DNA of 64,000 bases. Source: Thermoleophilaceae bacterium. Its GTDB lineage: Bacteria; Actinomycetota; Thermoleophilia; Solirubrobacterales; Thermoleophilaceae. The notes under the pieces are model-generated. The model was not told the DNA's origin, did no database searches, and saw nothing but the letters and a program-made list of their open reading frames with translations. Position numbers and translations under genes: made by a program. The stretch is from the NCBI GenBank assembly GCA_030447725.1, contig JAUJOQ010000009.1, positions 1 to 64,000 of the forward strand, read 5' to 3'. This document shows, piece after piece, positions 37,065-45,802 of the stretch; position 1 is the stretch's first letter, and each line of letters starts with the position of its first letter.

Positions 37065-38273
37065 TTACGGCATAGTGTAGGGATCCTCTACGGCAGACTG
37101 TTGAGGTGCGAAGTCGACGACCACGCCCGCGCCGAGGGTCGGCCATCGACAGAGACATCCCGAGCAAATGGGACACCGCGGATTCCTATGGCTGGCCGAG
37201 GCTGGCGCAGGCCGAGGTGTCGGCCAAAGCCGATTGAGCACCTTGGGCGACGGTCCGCCTACAGAGCTTGGGACCGAGCCCCCCGTCGTCGTGGGCGAAG
37301 GCGATTCTGCCGCCGCACCGGCAGCTGGTGCGGGCGTAGCCATGGTGTTCGAGCGCGATGCCGGAGAAGAAGCTGAGGCCGTGGTTGGCGTTGCACCGCG
37401 CGCACCGCAGGTGCCGTTTCGGTGGGAGCTGATAGGCGTTGAGGTCGACCAGGCGCCCCTGGGCATCCGCGATTTCGAGCTGCCAGTCGTCCTGGGCCGC
37501 CCACCAACGCAGCTGATGCTCGGCCTCGGCGCGACCGTCGATGGCGCTCTGAGCGATGACGGCGACGGCGCGCTGATCGTCTGGGGTGAAGATGTCCGCC
37601 ACGGACGTGAACGGATCGAGCCAGTAGTCGCCGTAGAGCCAGGCGCCGAAGACCCGTTCGGAGAGCAGCTGGACCGAGCCGCGTGCCGGATCGGACACAT
37701 AGCGAAAGCGCGGCGGGTCGGCACTCTCGGTTCGCTCGAGCAGCTCGATCGAAGCCCGGGCCGGTAGGTGGGCCGGCGCGGCCAATGTGCCGTACCTGCC
37801 GGCAGCTGCGCGCAGGGCCTCGCGGTCGGGGAAGTGGTCCACGCCCAGCCGGCGAGCCAAGGGTCGGCTGCCCAATCGCGGTTGCTGCTGGCTTGGGGCA
37901 GCGAGCTCAGCGCTTCCAGGCGCATCCACTCGGCCCGCATTCCCTTCCCCGCGAGCCTCACTCTGCCCCAGACGCTGACTACCGCCTGGAGTACTTCGCT
38001 GTTCGTGTACCGGACGTGGCGGTGTTCGTGAGGCTCGAAGTCCACGCGGTAGCCGCAATCGCAAGACGGATGCACGACTGGGTGCGCGGTGTGCGCGAGG
38101 CCACCAAAGCGACCCCGCGTCTGGCAGGCCGCCCGGCTGGTCGCGCCGCCCACGGGGCCCGCTCTCCCCCAGTGGGAGATCAACCGTTCACCGATCAGGT
38201 TCAGATCACAGAAACCGACAAGCGGCTTCTCGGCGGGCAGGACCGCGGTCACCCGTGCGGCATCCGGATGCAT
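37065..38273 (-). CDS. Cysteine-rich hypothetical protein, interrupted by one or two indels
   Basis: I do not recognise a family. From 38273 the frame reads a beginning with HPSCDCGYRVDFEPHEHRHVRY. It switches frame near 37851 (GG should probably be GGG), where DPWLA joins GVDHFPDREALR, and continues through FGAWLYGDYWLDPFTSVADIF and HLRCARCNANHGLSFF to TSCRCGGRIAF. Several CxC or CxxC pairs (CDC, CARC, CRC) suggest one or more zinc ribbons. The second frame stops at 37186. The first frame stays open to 37065 and ends with a further CPICSGCL, so a second indel near 37250 is possible and the true end is uncertain. Probably a zinc-binding cytoplasmic protein. Confidence 0.45.
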   Translation of the reverse strand: MHPDAARVTAVLPAEKPLVGFCDLNLIGERLISHWGRAGPVGGATSRAACQTRGRFGGLAHTAHPVVHPSCDCGYRVDFEPHEHRHVRYTNSEVLQAVVSVWGRVRLAGKGMRAEWMRLEALSSLPQASSNRDWAADPWLAGWAWTTSPTARPCAQLPAGTAHWPRRPTYRPGLRSSCSSEPRVPTRRAFAMCPIRHAARSSCSPNGSSAPGSTATTGSIRSRPWRTSSPQTISAPSPSSLRAPSTVAPRPSISCVGGRPRTTGSSKSRMPRGAWSTSTPISSHRNGTCGARGATPTTASASSPASRSNTMATPAPAAGAAAESPSPTTTGGSVPSSVGGPSPKVLNRLWPTPRPAPASASHRNPRCPICSGCLCRWPTLGAGVVVDFAPQQSAVEDPYTMP

Positions 38274-38490
38274 ATGGCTACACCTCCATCGAACCCGGCG
38301 TTCGCACCGTGCCCACTCGGGCCGGTTGCGGCGGCGTCATCAGGCCGGGACCCTCGACCGCTCTTGATGGACACCAGAAGTGTCGCAACCGCGGCGGGTG
38401 GCTGACACCCGGGTGGTCGGCTGTGTGCTTCGAGTCGGGCTAGAGCGGCCTGCGCGTCAGGACCCGGTCCTCCGATACGACTCTTTCCAT

Positions 38491-38610
38491 GTGAGCGAGA
38501 TCAACTACAGCGACTGGAACACCGAAGCCCCCTCAGAGCCGGCGCCCGCGACGCCCCTCTTCGATCATGCCATCGACCGGGGGACATCTCGAGCAAAGGA
38601 GAACAAGTAG
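38491..38610 (+). CDS. Possible 39-residue peptide upstream of the 38613 gene
   Basis: A GTG at 38491 opens a short frame beginning VSEINYSDWNTEAPSEP and ending AKENK, with its TAG two bases before the ATG of the next gene. The last codons contain the AAAGGAG Shine-Dalgarno (38595-38601) of that gene. Close spacing suggests coupling, but the peptide has no recognisable domain and could be chance. The rest of 38274-38490 shows nothing. Confidence 0.3.
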   Translation: MSEINYSDWNTEAPSEPAPATPLFDHAIDRGTSRAKENK

Positions 38611-38612
38611 CC

Positions 38613-39578
38613 ATGCTCCCGATCCGTCTGGAAGACGACAACCTGCACATCGGATCGCACCTGGCCATACGCTTCCAGCGCACGCTGCGCATCCCCGACG
38701 ACGGCGGCGCCTACCCGCTGCCTCCGAGCCTCGGCGGCTTCCCGCTGCGGCGCGTCGCCGACTACGCCGACCGGGTGCCTGAGGCGTGGCGCGCCCGCGG
38801 CGGGGTGTTTGCGCCGATGTACCAGCGCGAGGCGATGTGGCTGTCCTTGCGGGGCGGCTGGCCGCCGGTGGCGCTGAAGGTGGGGGTGGGGAAGGTGAAC
38901 GCGGTGTCGGGCAAGCCCTGGACCGACCCGCTCGACACGCGCGATCAGGACTACCTCGTCTGCCCCGACCAGCCATGGCTCGACGGCATCAACTCCGGCA
39001 GCGGCACGGTGCGCCAGTTTGTGGCGATGCCGCTCGGCATGGGCTACACCGTGGAGGGCCAGGTGACCGGCCGGGAGTCGGTGGGCGGCGTGCAGCTCGT
39101 GGCCTTCGACGCCCATCCCGACCGGCTGCCGGAAAGACCCCCACAGCAGTTCTCCGGGATAGACGCCTGCGCAATGCCGGTCGCCGACATGGGCCTCGGC
39201 GCCGGGGGCGAGATGGAGCAGGAGATCTACCCGGACGAATACGGCGCCGACGTGTGGGATCCCGAGCGCTCGGGCCGGGTGTTCGTGCACATCGCCAACA
39301 GCATGGCCTGGCGTGAGATCACGGGCGAGGAGCCGCCGCCGACGCCGGTGAGCGCGCGCAGCTACACCGAGCACGGGTTCCCATGGTTCTCGCTATATGA
39401 CGAGGGGCGGGGCGACCTCGCCCCCGCCAAGGGTCTCGCCGGCGTCAAGAGCGTCAAGGAGATGGATGAGGAGAAGGGCTTTGCCGCGCTGCAGGACGAT
39501 GCGACGGTCGAGGTGCCGGCTCCCCAGGTGGTCGAGCTCGGCCGGCCGGAGGACGTGGTGAGCGGCGGCGACTGGTGA
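38613..39578 (+). CDS. Conserved hypothetical protein, 321 residues
   Basis: Starts at ATG 38613 with an AAAGGAG ribosome site 11 bases upstream. It opens MLPIRLEDDNLHIGSHLAIR and includes FQRTLRIPDDGGAYPLPP, GGVFAPMYQREAMWL, VGKVNAVSGKPW and DYLVCPDQPWLDGINSG. I recognise this as a widely distributed conserved hypothetical family, present in diverse bacteria, without known function. No signal peptide or membrane helix; the tryptophan- and glycine-rich loops suggest a beta-rich fold. The stop overlaps a GTG of a short downstream frame. Confidence 0.75.
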   Translation: MLPIRLEDDNLHIGSHLAIRFQRTLRIPDDGGAYPLPPSLGGFPLRRVADYADRVPEAWRARGGVFAPMYQREAMWLSLRGGWPPVALKVGVGKVNAVSGKPWTDPLDTRDQDYLVCPDQPWLDGINSGSGTVRQFVAMPLGMGYTVEGQVTGRESVGGVQLVAFDAHPDRLPERPPQQFSGIDACAMPVADMGLGAGGEMEQEIYPDEYGADVWDPERSGRVFVHIANSMAWREITGEEPPPTPVSARSYTEHGFPWFSLYDEGRGDLAPAKGLAGVKSVKEMDEEKGFAALQDDATVEVPAPQVVELGRPEDVVSGGDW

Positions 39579-39844
39579 GCGCCGTCGACGACGAGGCCAT
39601 GGACCGCGCCCGCGGCTGCCTGCAAACACTGGCCGAGATGAGGGGTCCGAAGATCGTGTGTCCGCGGCGTTTCGGTGGCCTCCCGGAGCGCCTGATTACG
39701 CGCCGCTATGGAGACGCGCCGCCGGGTCGATCCGCCGAGCCGGTGCCGTGTCGGAAGGCAATAACGCACGGGGGAGCGGCGTTATCGCTTATGCCGTGGT
39801 TGTTGCATAAACCTCCCGGCCTCGGGTGCGATTCGCAGCGCTAG
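39575..39844 (+). CDS. Short downstream frame, possibly the start of a truncated gene
   Basis: GTG 39575 overlaps the stop of the 321-aa gene (GTGA) and gives VSAVDDEAMDRARGCLQTLA, which looks like genuine helical coding sequence for the first 25 residues. After that the composition becomes irregular (RSAEPVPCRK) and the frame runs through the nested inverted repeats at 39761-39810, ending at 39844 antisense to the next gene. It may be a real coupled gene cut short by an insertion or recombination near 39.65-39.76 kb. Confidence 0.25.
   Translation: MSAVDDEAMDRARGCLQTLAEMRGPKIVCPRRFGGLPERLITRRYGDAPPGRSAEPVPCRKAITHGGAALSLMPWLLHKPPGLGCDSQR
39761..39810. repeat. Two adjacent inverted repeats (possible recombination site or hairpins)
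   Basis: ATAACGC (39761-39767) pairs with GCGTTAT (39779-39785) across an 11-base loop. Immediately after, TTATGC (39789-39794) pairs with GCATAA (39805-39810) across a 10-base loop. The two are only three bases apart. AT-rich arms stand out in this GC-rich window. No T-run follows, so these are not ordinary intrinsic terminators, although they sit between converging genes. The arrangement recalls tyrosine-recombinase core sites, but no integrase gene is nearby. Confidence 0.5.
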
Positions 39845-40833
39845 CGCGCGACGCGCGCGGCCGGTTCCAGGACCCACCGCGCGAAGTCGGTAGGGCCTAC
39901 GTTGCTTCCGCACAGGATCGTCGCGACGCGCCGCCCGGCGAACCGCTCAGGCTGCTCGAGGACGGCGGCAATCCCAAGCGCTGCGGACGGCTCGACGACA
40001 AGCCCCGCGTGCTCATAGAGCGCGTGCATGCCGGCCTTGATCGAATCCTCGCGCACGAGCACCACGTCATCGAGCACGACGAGTAGGTCGGCCAGCACCT
40101 CGGGGATCGGAAAGCGCCCGGCGACGCCGTCGGCGATCGTCTCGATGCGGTCCGTCTCGACCACTGTTCCTTGACGCCACGACAGCGCCATCGCGGGCGC
40201 ACCGACAGGCTGGATTCCGATTACCTCCGCGTGGTCGGCGAGCGAGCGCACGGCGTAGCCCACGCCGCTCGCCATCGCTCCGCCGCCGAGGGCGACGAGG
40301 ACGACCTCGAGGCTCGGATCGTCTCGGACGAGCTCGAGACCGATCGTGGCAGCGCCCTCGCAGGTCGCCAGGTCCAAACTGTCCTCGACCAGGTAGGCGC
40401 CACGCTCCTGTGCGATCTCTCGCGCCAGCAGCCGGGCGTCTTCGATGTCCTCACCCTCGAGCCGCACGTCCGCGCCGAAGGCGGCGATCTGTCGCAGCTT
40501 GAGCGGGTTGGCGGTTCTCGCCGCAACGACGGTGACCCCCAGCCCTCGACGCGAGCCGCTGTACGCCAGCGCCTGCCCGAGATTCCCGGCGCTCGCGCAC
40601 ACCACTCGCGACGCCCCCTTCTCGCGAGCCACGGCCGCCACCGTCTCTGTGCCGCGCCCCTTGAAGCTCCGGACCGGGTTGAGCGTTTCGAGCTTCAGCG
40701 TCACTGAGCACCCGAGCGCCTGGCCGAGCGGCGCGCACGACAACGCCGGCGTGTCCAGAAACACCGGATCGACGTCGCCGACCGCGGCGCGGACCCGATC
40801 GAGCCGGAGCCGAACACGGTCGAGGCCACTCAT
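39841..40833 (-). CDS. PLP-dependent threonine/serine dehydratase-like enzyme (fold type II)
   Basis: 330 residues from ATG 40833 (MSGLDRVRLRLDRVR); an upstream in-frame ATG at 40851 is an alternative. Fold-type II PLP features: the Schiff-base lysine in NPVRSFKGRGT (about residue 55), the asparagine loop CASAGNLGQALAYSG, and the phosphate-binding glycine loop ALGGGAMASGVGYAV. It lacks the C-terminal ACT domain of biosynthetic IlvA, so a catabolic dehydratase, serine racemase or related enzyme is possible; the exact substrate cannot be read. Single gene, leftward; its stop lies only 31 bp from the inverted repeats. Confidence 0.8.
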   Translation of the reverse strand: MSGLDRVRLRLDRVRAAVGDVDPVFLDTPALSCAPLGQALGCSVTLKLETLNPVRSFKGRGTETVAAVAREKGASRVVCASAGNLGQALAYSGSRRGLGVTVVAARTANPLKLRQIAAFGADVRLEGEDIEDARLLAREIAQERGAYLVEDSLDLATCEGAATIGLELVRDDPSLEVVLVALGGGAMASGVGYAVRSLADHAEVIGIQPVGAPAMALSWRQGTVVETDRIETIADGVAGRFPIPEVLADLLVVLDDVVLVREDSIKAGMHALYEHAGLVVEPSAALGIAAVLEQPERFAGRRVATILCGSNVGPTDFARWVLEPAARVAR

Positions 40834-41192
40834 CGCAAGGCAGCATGCCATGAGCTCCACCGGGTCGAGGGCACGCCGCGCACGCAAGCGTCCCGACCCG
40901 CGCTCGACGCCCGTTCCCGGACGAGAAGCAAAGCCGGGCTCGGCCCGCGCGGATGATCCTCCGGCGCCACGCGAGGGCAGTGGTGCGGCTCGGATGAGGG
41001 GCGCTCTCCTGGTCCGGGTGCAGTGCGCACTGCCGCGCCCAGCTGGCCGAGGAGTTGCCTGCTGATCCGCCTGACGCGCCCTGTCTAATCGAGAAGGCGT
41101 TTGAGGAGGCGCGTCTCGCGCGTCGTAACCCTTTTGCACCGCACCCACCTCCGTCGAAGCAGAAGCGATTGGCCTCGCAACGAGGCGGTGCC
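40834..41192. other. About 360-bp spacer upstream of the PLP enzyme
   Basis: No gene or clear regulatory element seen. Open frames here are low-complexity Arg/Pro/Ala translations. It must contain the promoter of the leftward PLP enzyme gene unless that is read through from the metF-like gene. Confidence 0.4.
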
Positions 41193-42011
41193 TCAGCGTC
41201 GCTGGGCTGGAACCCCTCGGGCACTGCGGAAGGCGGCGGCCACCTCCCGCGTTTCCGTCTCTGCCCCAAGCGGGAAGATGTGGAGGGCGTCGACTCCCGG
41301 AATGGCGGCCAGCTCGGTCGCGAGCTCGGTGGCGAGATCTATACCGCCACCCATGCTGATCTTCCTGTGCGCGGCGTCGGGAAGCAGGCAGCCAGGCAGC
41401 CTGCGCACGTTGTCGGCCATCCGTTCGCTGCGGAGCAGGCCGACTCCCGCATAGAAGCGAACGCCGACCAGCAAGTCCGCCGCACGATCCAGGAAAACCG
41501 CGAGCGCGTCCAGGTCGAAGATCATCTGTGACTGAAGGAACTCGGCGCCCGCGTCGAGCTTCCGCTCGAGCAGGCGCAGCTCTCGATCGAGGTCCGGCGC
41601 GAACGGATTGACGACGGCTCCGACCACGAGCTCACGCGGCCTGGCCCACTCTTTCGCCTCGGCGATCAGCGCCGTAGCGGTGAGGTCCTTGACGCGCGGA
41701 ACGCCCTCCACCGGGTCCCCGTATAGACACAGCACGCCCTCAGAACCGAGCGCCGCGGCGCCCACGACCTGGGACTGCAGCGCGAGCCGGTTGCGGTCAC
41801 GGCAAGAGACGTGGACGAGCGTTGCCACCCCCTGCTCCCTGGCGAGCGCGACGGCAGCAAGGGGCGACATCCGCGGGAGGCCGGCGTGGTTGTCGGTCAG
41901 CCCGACCAGGTCGACGGTGTCTGCCAGCGCCGCGATGCGCTCCCGTACGCGCAGGGAATCCGGGGTGCTTGGCAGAGAGATCTCTGCCGAGGTAAGCGCC
42001 CTCGTCGGCAT
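41193..42011 (-). CDS. Methylenetetrahydrofolate reductase (MetF)-like protein
   Basis: 272 residues from ATG 42011 (a GTG directly upstream also fits). MetF-type TIM-barrel features: EISLPSTPD at the N-terminus, VDLVGLTDNHAGLPRMSPLA, the turn THVSCRDRN-like LVHVSCRDRNRLALQSQ, VLCLYGDP, GAVVNPF, and LDAGAEFLQSQMIFDLD. In true MetF the flavin enzyme reduces methylene-THF to methyl-THF. Several actinobacterial paralogues of this kind are only distantly related and may serve other C1 reactions. It lies upstream of and in the same direction as the PLP enzyme, but the 360-bp gap argues against a tight operon. Confidence 0.75.
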   Translation of the reverse strand: MPTRALTSAEISLPSTPDSLRVRERIAALADTVDLVGLTDNHAGLPRMSPLAAVALAREQGVATLVHVSCRDRNRLALQSQVVGAAALGSEGVLCLYGDPVEGVPRVKDLTATALIAEAKEWARPRELVVGAVVNPFAPDLDRELRLLERKLDAGAEFLQSQMIFDLDALAVFLDRAADLLVGVRFYAGVGLLRSERMADNVRRLPGCLLPDAAHRKISMGGGIDLATELATELAAIPGVDALHIFPLGAETETREVAAAFRSARGVPAQRR

Positions 42012-42428
42012 CACGCCATGCTAACGCGAGCGGCCTCACAGGCCGGCCGGCGAGCACGAGTGTGAAGCGCAATTTGACGCTGACCCGAGGAGCGTCCCGA
42101 TTCGATCGCAGTATCCCGTGCGCGCTCGCTCCAGAGGTCGCCCTGGGACTTCGCCGACCCGCTGGCCGTGTTCGTCTCATCAGACATCGACGCTCCTCTC
42201 TTCGCTCTTCAACACCTACGCGCTTGTGGTTAGCGGCTCGCCGGGCTCGACGCTGCCGGCCGGATTCGTCTCCAACGAGCGCTCGCTCCTTCCACGAGCG
42301 CTCGATAAAGCCCGACTATGTCGCGCCGGTGGGTGTGGGGCGGCGCCCCGTGCGTTTGGACGCGTGCTCGTCCACGAGCACTTGCCTGACGACCTCCTCG
42401 ACCGCCATCCTTTCCTGACCGGCCACTT
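42012..42428. other. About 420-bp spacer with no supportable gene
   Basis: Frames in this stretch are short and lack motifs. It lies between the divergent metF-like gene and a frameshifted hypothetical gene and may hold promoters for both. Confidence 0.4.
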
Positions 42429-42897
42429 GTGGTGCCTCCTTCGCTGTCGAACCTTGAGAAGTCCGACGAGCATGAGCGCCGCGGTGGCCGGAACTATGTT
42501 CCGTCGCCACGGTCCTACACCACGCTATGGGACGTGACCCGCGGTGAAGAGTGGACCAGTGGCCTAACGCTCTGGGACAGGCCTGATCTTCCGCTTGGCC
42601 AGCTTGCGGAGGCTCTTGAGGCGGCCGAAAGTGGCAGTGCGAATCGGCTCACAGCGGGTATAGCGAGGATCTCCCGAGCGCTGGGAAGCGCAGGATGTTC
42701 GTCGGGCGAAGCTCAAGTGGCGAATCGCGGTAACCCTCGCCGACGGCGGGGGCCGGGAGCGAATCCACATTGGCATCAACGCCGCCGACGTACCTTCACT
42801 AGAAATCCTGGATGAGGAAGGTGGAGTGATCTACAGCGCTCCGAACCCAGGGCGGGTGATGGAGCTACCGGCGAGGGGAACTACCGCGGATTTGTAG
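42429..42897 (+). CDS. Hypothetical protein with one indel
   Basis: Frame one gives YTTLWDVTRGEEWTSG then WDRPDLPLGQLAEALEAAES and LTAGIA. Near 42660 it must shift to SPERWEAQDVRRAKLKWRIA, RERIHIGINAADVPSLEIL, VIYSAPNPGRVMELP and the stop at 42895. The second part was below the length cut-off for ordinary ORF calling but reads like ordinary soluble protein. Start uncertain; I cannot assign a family. The indel pattern matches others in the window. Confidence 0.4.
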
Positions 42898-43038
42898 GCG
42901 ACGAGTCAATGCGCGGCGCTCCGCACGGCCGGGCCGGATCAGCTCCGCCAGGCTCCGTCGCTGCTCAGCGAGCCACGGACTCGCACGGCGTGCACCACCT
43001 GCGACTAGGCCGTTTCAACTTCGGGTAGTCCTATCCGC

Positions 43039-44565
43039 ATGAGCGTCGTCGAAGCTGCTCACAAGGTCGCGCAGCCGACCGCGGTGGAGCTGCCGAAGCT
43101 CGCCGAGGGTGCTTTCGAGGCTGGGGAGGAAGGGATGCCGACGCTCCAGCTGCTCATCGACGGCGAGTGGCGGCCCGCAAAGAACGGCGAGACCTTCGAG
43201 GTGCGCTCGCCGATCGACGACAACGTGATCGCCCTGGCGCAGGCAGCGGACGAGGACGACGTGGAGGCCGCGATCGCCGCCGCCCGCGCCGCGCGCCCGC
43301 GCTTCCGCGAGATGAGTGCCGCCGAGCGGATCGAGATCTGCGAGCGGGCGGCGGAGATCATCACGGAGAACTTCGACGCGTTCGTCGAGACGATCGTCGT
43401 CGATCTCGGGAAGACCTCGGGTCAAGCGGAGTCGGAGGTGACGGCGACGCGCGAGCGCCTGCAGTTCGTCCGCGAGGAGGTGCGCAAGATCTTCGGCGAG
43501 TACCTGCCGGGCGACTGGATCCCCGACACCAAGGGGAAGTCGGGGATCGTCCTTCGTGAGCCGGTCGGGACCGTCGCGGCGATCGGGCCCTTCAACTACC
43601 CGCTCTTCCTGACGGCGTCGAAGGTGATCCCGGCGCTCGCCGCCGGAAACACGGTCGTGGCGAAGGCGCCCTCCGACGACCCGATCGTCCTGACGCTCTT
43701 CGCGCGTGCCCTCGAGGAGGCGGGGCTGCCGCCGGGGGCGCTCAACCTGGTGACCGGCCACGGCAGCGAGATCGGCGAGCGCTTCGCAACTCATGAGGCC
43801 GTGTCGATGATCTCCTTCACCGGCTCGTCGAAGGTCGGCCGCAGGCTCGCCGAGCTCGCGGGTCCAAAGCCGCTTCATCTCGAGCTCGGCGGGAACGCCG
43901 CCGCGATCGTGCTCGCCGACGCCGACCTCGAGCTGGCCGTGCAGAAGTCGGTCGACGGCGCCTTCAAGAACGCCGGCCAGCGCTGCGACGCCGTGAGCCG
44001 CGTGCTCGTCGAGGAGGCGGTCTACGACGACTACCTGGAGCGGGCGGTCGACGCGGCGCGGGGCTATGCGCTCGGCGACCCGAGGGCGGACGGCGTGGAC
44101 GTCGGTCCGCTCATCAGCGAGCGGGCCGCGGCGAGCGTCAAGGAGCTCGTCACGGACGCGGTCGAGCGGGGCGCGCGGGTGCTGGCGGGAGGCGAGAGCG
44201 AGGGCTGCTACCACGAGCCGACCGTGCTCGCCGACGTGCCGCATGACGCTGACATCGTCTGGGAGGAGACCTTCGGCCCCGTCCTCGCCGTCGTCAGCGT
44301 GCCGGACCTCGAGGCGGCGCTCGAGCTGGCGAACGGTTCGCGCTACGGGCTCGACTCCTGCGTCTTCACTTCGAACCTCGACAGGGCGTGGGGCGCGGCG
44401 CGTGCGCTCGAGTGCGGGATGGTGACGGTCAACGACGCTCCCGCGCACGGAGTCGGCCACTTCCCGTTCGGCGGCCGCAAGCCCGACTCGGGAATCGGGC
44501 GCGAGGGGCTCGGCTACTCGATCGACGAGTGCACGGCGCTGAAGACGGTGGTCCTCCCGAGCTGA
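43039..44565 (+). CDS. gapN: Aldehyde dehydrogenase, GapN-type (non-phosphorylating glyceraldehyde-3-phosphate dehydrogenase-like)
   Basis: 508 residues. ALDH superfamily motifs: GPFNYPLFLTASKVIPALAA (substrate/cofactor), NTVVAKAPSDDP, FTGSSKVGRR, catalytic general base in HLELGGNAAAIVL, catalytic Cys in KNAGQRCDAVSRVLV, and EETFGPVLAV plus GVGHFPFGGRKPDSGIGREG at the end. The GQRC-x-AVSRVLV form is characteristic of GapN-like enzymes rather than GQxCxA betaine or acyl ALDHs. GapN oxidises glyceraldehyde 3-phosphate directly to 3-phosphoglycerate with NADP, bypassing phosphoglycerate kinase. The next gene, a phosphoglycerate mutase, supports this assignment. A 30-residue N-terminal extension precedes the usual start; Met133 of the DNA (43135) could be the true start. 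Confidence 0.78.
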   Translation: MSVVEAAHKVAQPTAVELPKLAEGAFEAGEEGMPTLQLLIDGEWRPAKNGETFEVRSPIDDNVIALAQAADEDDVEAAIAAARAARPRFREMSAAERIEICERAAEIITENFDAFVETIVVDLGKTSGQAESEVTATRERLQFVREEVRKIFGEYLPGDWIPDTKGKSGIVLREPVGTVAAIGPFNYPLFLTASKVIPALAAGNTVVAKAPSDDPIVLTLFARALEEAGLPPGALNLVTGHGSEIGERFATHEAVSMISFTGSSKVGRRLAELAGPKPLHLELGGNAAAIVLADADLELAVQKSVDGAFKNAGQRCDAVSRVLVEEAVYDDYLERAVDAARGYALGDPRADGVDVGPLISERAAASVKELVTDAVERGARVLAGGESEGCYHEPTVLADVPHDADIVWEETFGPVLAVVSVPDLEAALELANGSRYGLDSCVFTSNLDRAWGAARALECGMVTVNDAPAHGVGHFPFGGRKPDSGIGREGLGYSIDECTALKTVVLPS

Positions 44566-44578
44566 GCCCGTTCGGGCG

Positions 44579-45790
44579 ATGGCGATGGACGCAGCGCGAC
44601 GCGAGCTGATTCAGAAGCTGGCGGTGGCGAACGAGAGCAAGCTGCTGCTCCTCGTCGCCGACGGGCTCGGCGGGCTTGCGCCGGGGTCCGAGAGCGGTAC
44701 CGAGCTCGAGACCGCCGAGACGCCCAACCTCGACGACCTCGCCTCGCGCGGCACGCTAGGCCTGATGACTCCGGTCGCGCCGGGGATCACGCCCGGCAGC
44801 GGGCCGGGGCACCTCGGCCTCTTCGGCTTCGACCCGATGGACGTCGTCGTCGGTCGCGGCGTCCTCGAGGCGTTGGGAATCGGATTCGCGCTCGAGCCGA
44901 GCGACGTCGCCGCGCGCTGCAACTTCTGCACCGTCGACGAGGAGGGAAGGATCACCGACCGTCGCGCGGGGCGGATCGCCTCCGAGGACGCGCAGAAGCT
45001 CGTTCCCAGGCTCGACGAGCTATCGATCGAGGGCGTCGAGGTCTTCGTCGAGCACGTCCGCGAGCATCGCTTCGTGCTCGTGCTCCGCGGCGAGGGACTC
45101 GAGGCGGACGTAGCGGACACCGACCCCCAGCACGAGGGATCGGCTCCTCTCGCTGCCGAGGCGCTCACCGACGCCTCCCATCGTGCGGCGGCGGTCATCG
45201 ACGAGTTCGCACGGAAGGCTCGCGAGGCGCTCGAGGGCGAGGCCGCGAACATGGTGCTCATAAGGGGGGTCAGCAAGCGGCCGGAGATCCCGTCGTTCCG
45301 CGACGCCTACCACCTGAGGAGCTTGGCGCTCGCGACCTACCCGATGTATCGCGGGCTCGCTCAGCTCGTCGGGATGGACGTCGCAGAGGTCGCCACCACG
45401 GAGGACCAGCTCGCCGCCGTCGCCGACTCGTGGTCCGACTACGACTTCTTCTTCGTCCACTACAAGCCCCCGGATGCCGCCGGCGAGGACAAGGACTTCG
45501 ACGCCAAGGTGCGGGCGATCGAAGGGCTCGACGGCGCGCTGCCGGCGCTCCTCGACCACGCGCCCGACGTGGTCGCAGTAACGGGCGATCACAGCACGCC
45601 GAGCTCCATGGGGAGCCATAGCTGGCATCCGATCCCGGTCGTGCTGGCGGCGGAGTCGTGCAGGCGCGACGGGATCGCGGGCTTCGGTGAGTCTCAGTGC
45701 CGGCTCGGGGGCCTCGGACAGTTCGAGTCGAAGCACCTGCTGGCGCTGATGCTCGCGCACGCTCACCGCCTGGGCAAGTACGGCGCCTGA
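44579..45790 (+). CDS. apgM: 2,3-bisphosphoglycerate-independent phosphoglycerate mutase, archaeal type
   Basis: 403 residues beginning 13 bp after gapN. It is the ApgM family of metal-dependent alkaline-phosphatase-fold mutases that interconvert 3- and 2-phosphoglycerate. Features: LLLLVADGLGGLA with the metal-binding Asp, AETPNLDDLASRGTLGLM, PGITPGSGPGHLGLFGFDP carrying the catalytic Ser, VGRGVLEALGIGF, FFFVHYKPPDAAGEDKDF with metal ligands, and VAVTGDHSTPSSMGSHSWHPIPVVL with the Asp-His-His set. Length matches the family. Operonic pairing with gapN gives a two-step route from glyceraldehyde 3-phosphate to 2-phosphoglycerate. Confidence 0.92.
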   Translation: MAMDAARRELIQKLAVANESKLLLLVADGLGGLAPGSESGTELETAETPNLDDLASRGTLGLMTPVAPGITPGSGPGHLGLFGFDPMDVVVGRGVLEALGIGFALEPSDVAARCNFCTVDEEGRITDRRAGRIASEDAQKLVPRLDELSIEGVEVFVEHVREHRFVLVLRGEGLEADVADTDPQHEGSAPLAAEALTDASHRAAAVIDEFARKAREALEGEAANMVLIRGVSKRPEIPSFRDAYHLRSLALATYPMYRGLAQLVGMDVAEVATTEDQLAAVADSWSDYDFFFVHYKPPDAAGEDKDFDAKVRAIEGLDGALPALLDHAPDVVAVTGDHSTPSSMGSHSWHPIPVVLAAESCRRDGIAGFGESQCRLGGLGQFESKHLLALMLAHAHRLGKYGA

Positions 45791-45802
45791 GCCGGAGCCG
45801 GC

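Noticed and set aside
39761..39810. Interpretation of the inverted repeats as an integron attC site
   Set aside because: Neither arm shows the R'/R'' consensus (GTTRRRY / RYYYAAC) in the correct arrangement, and no integron integrase is present.
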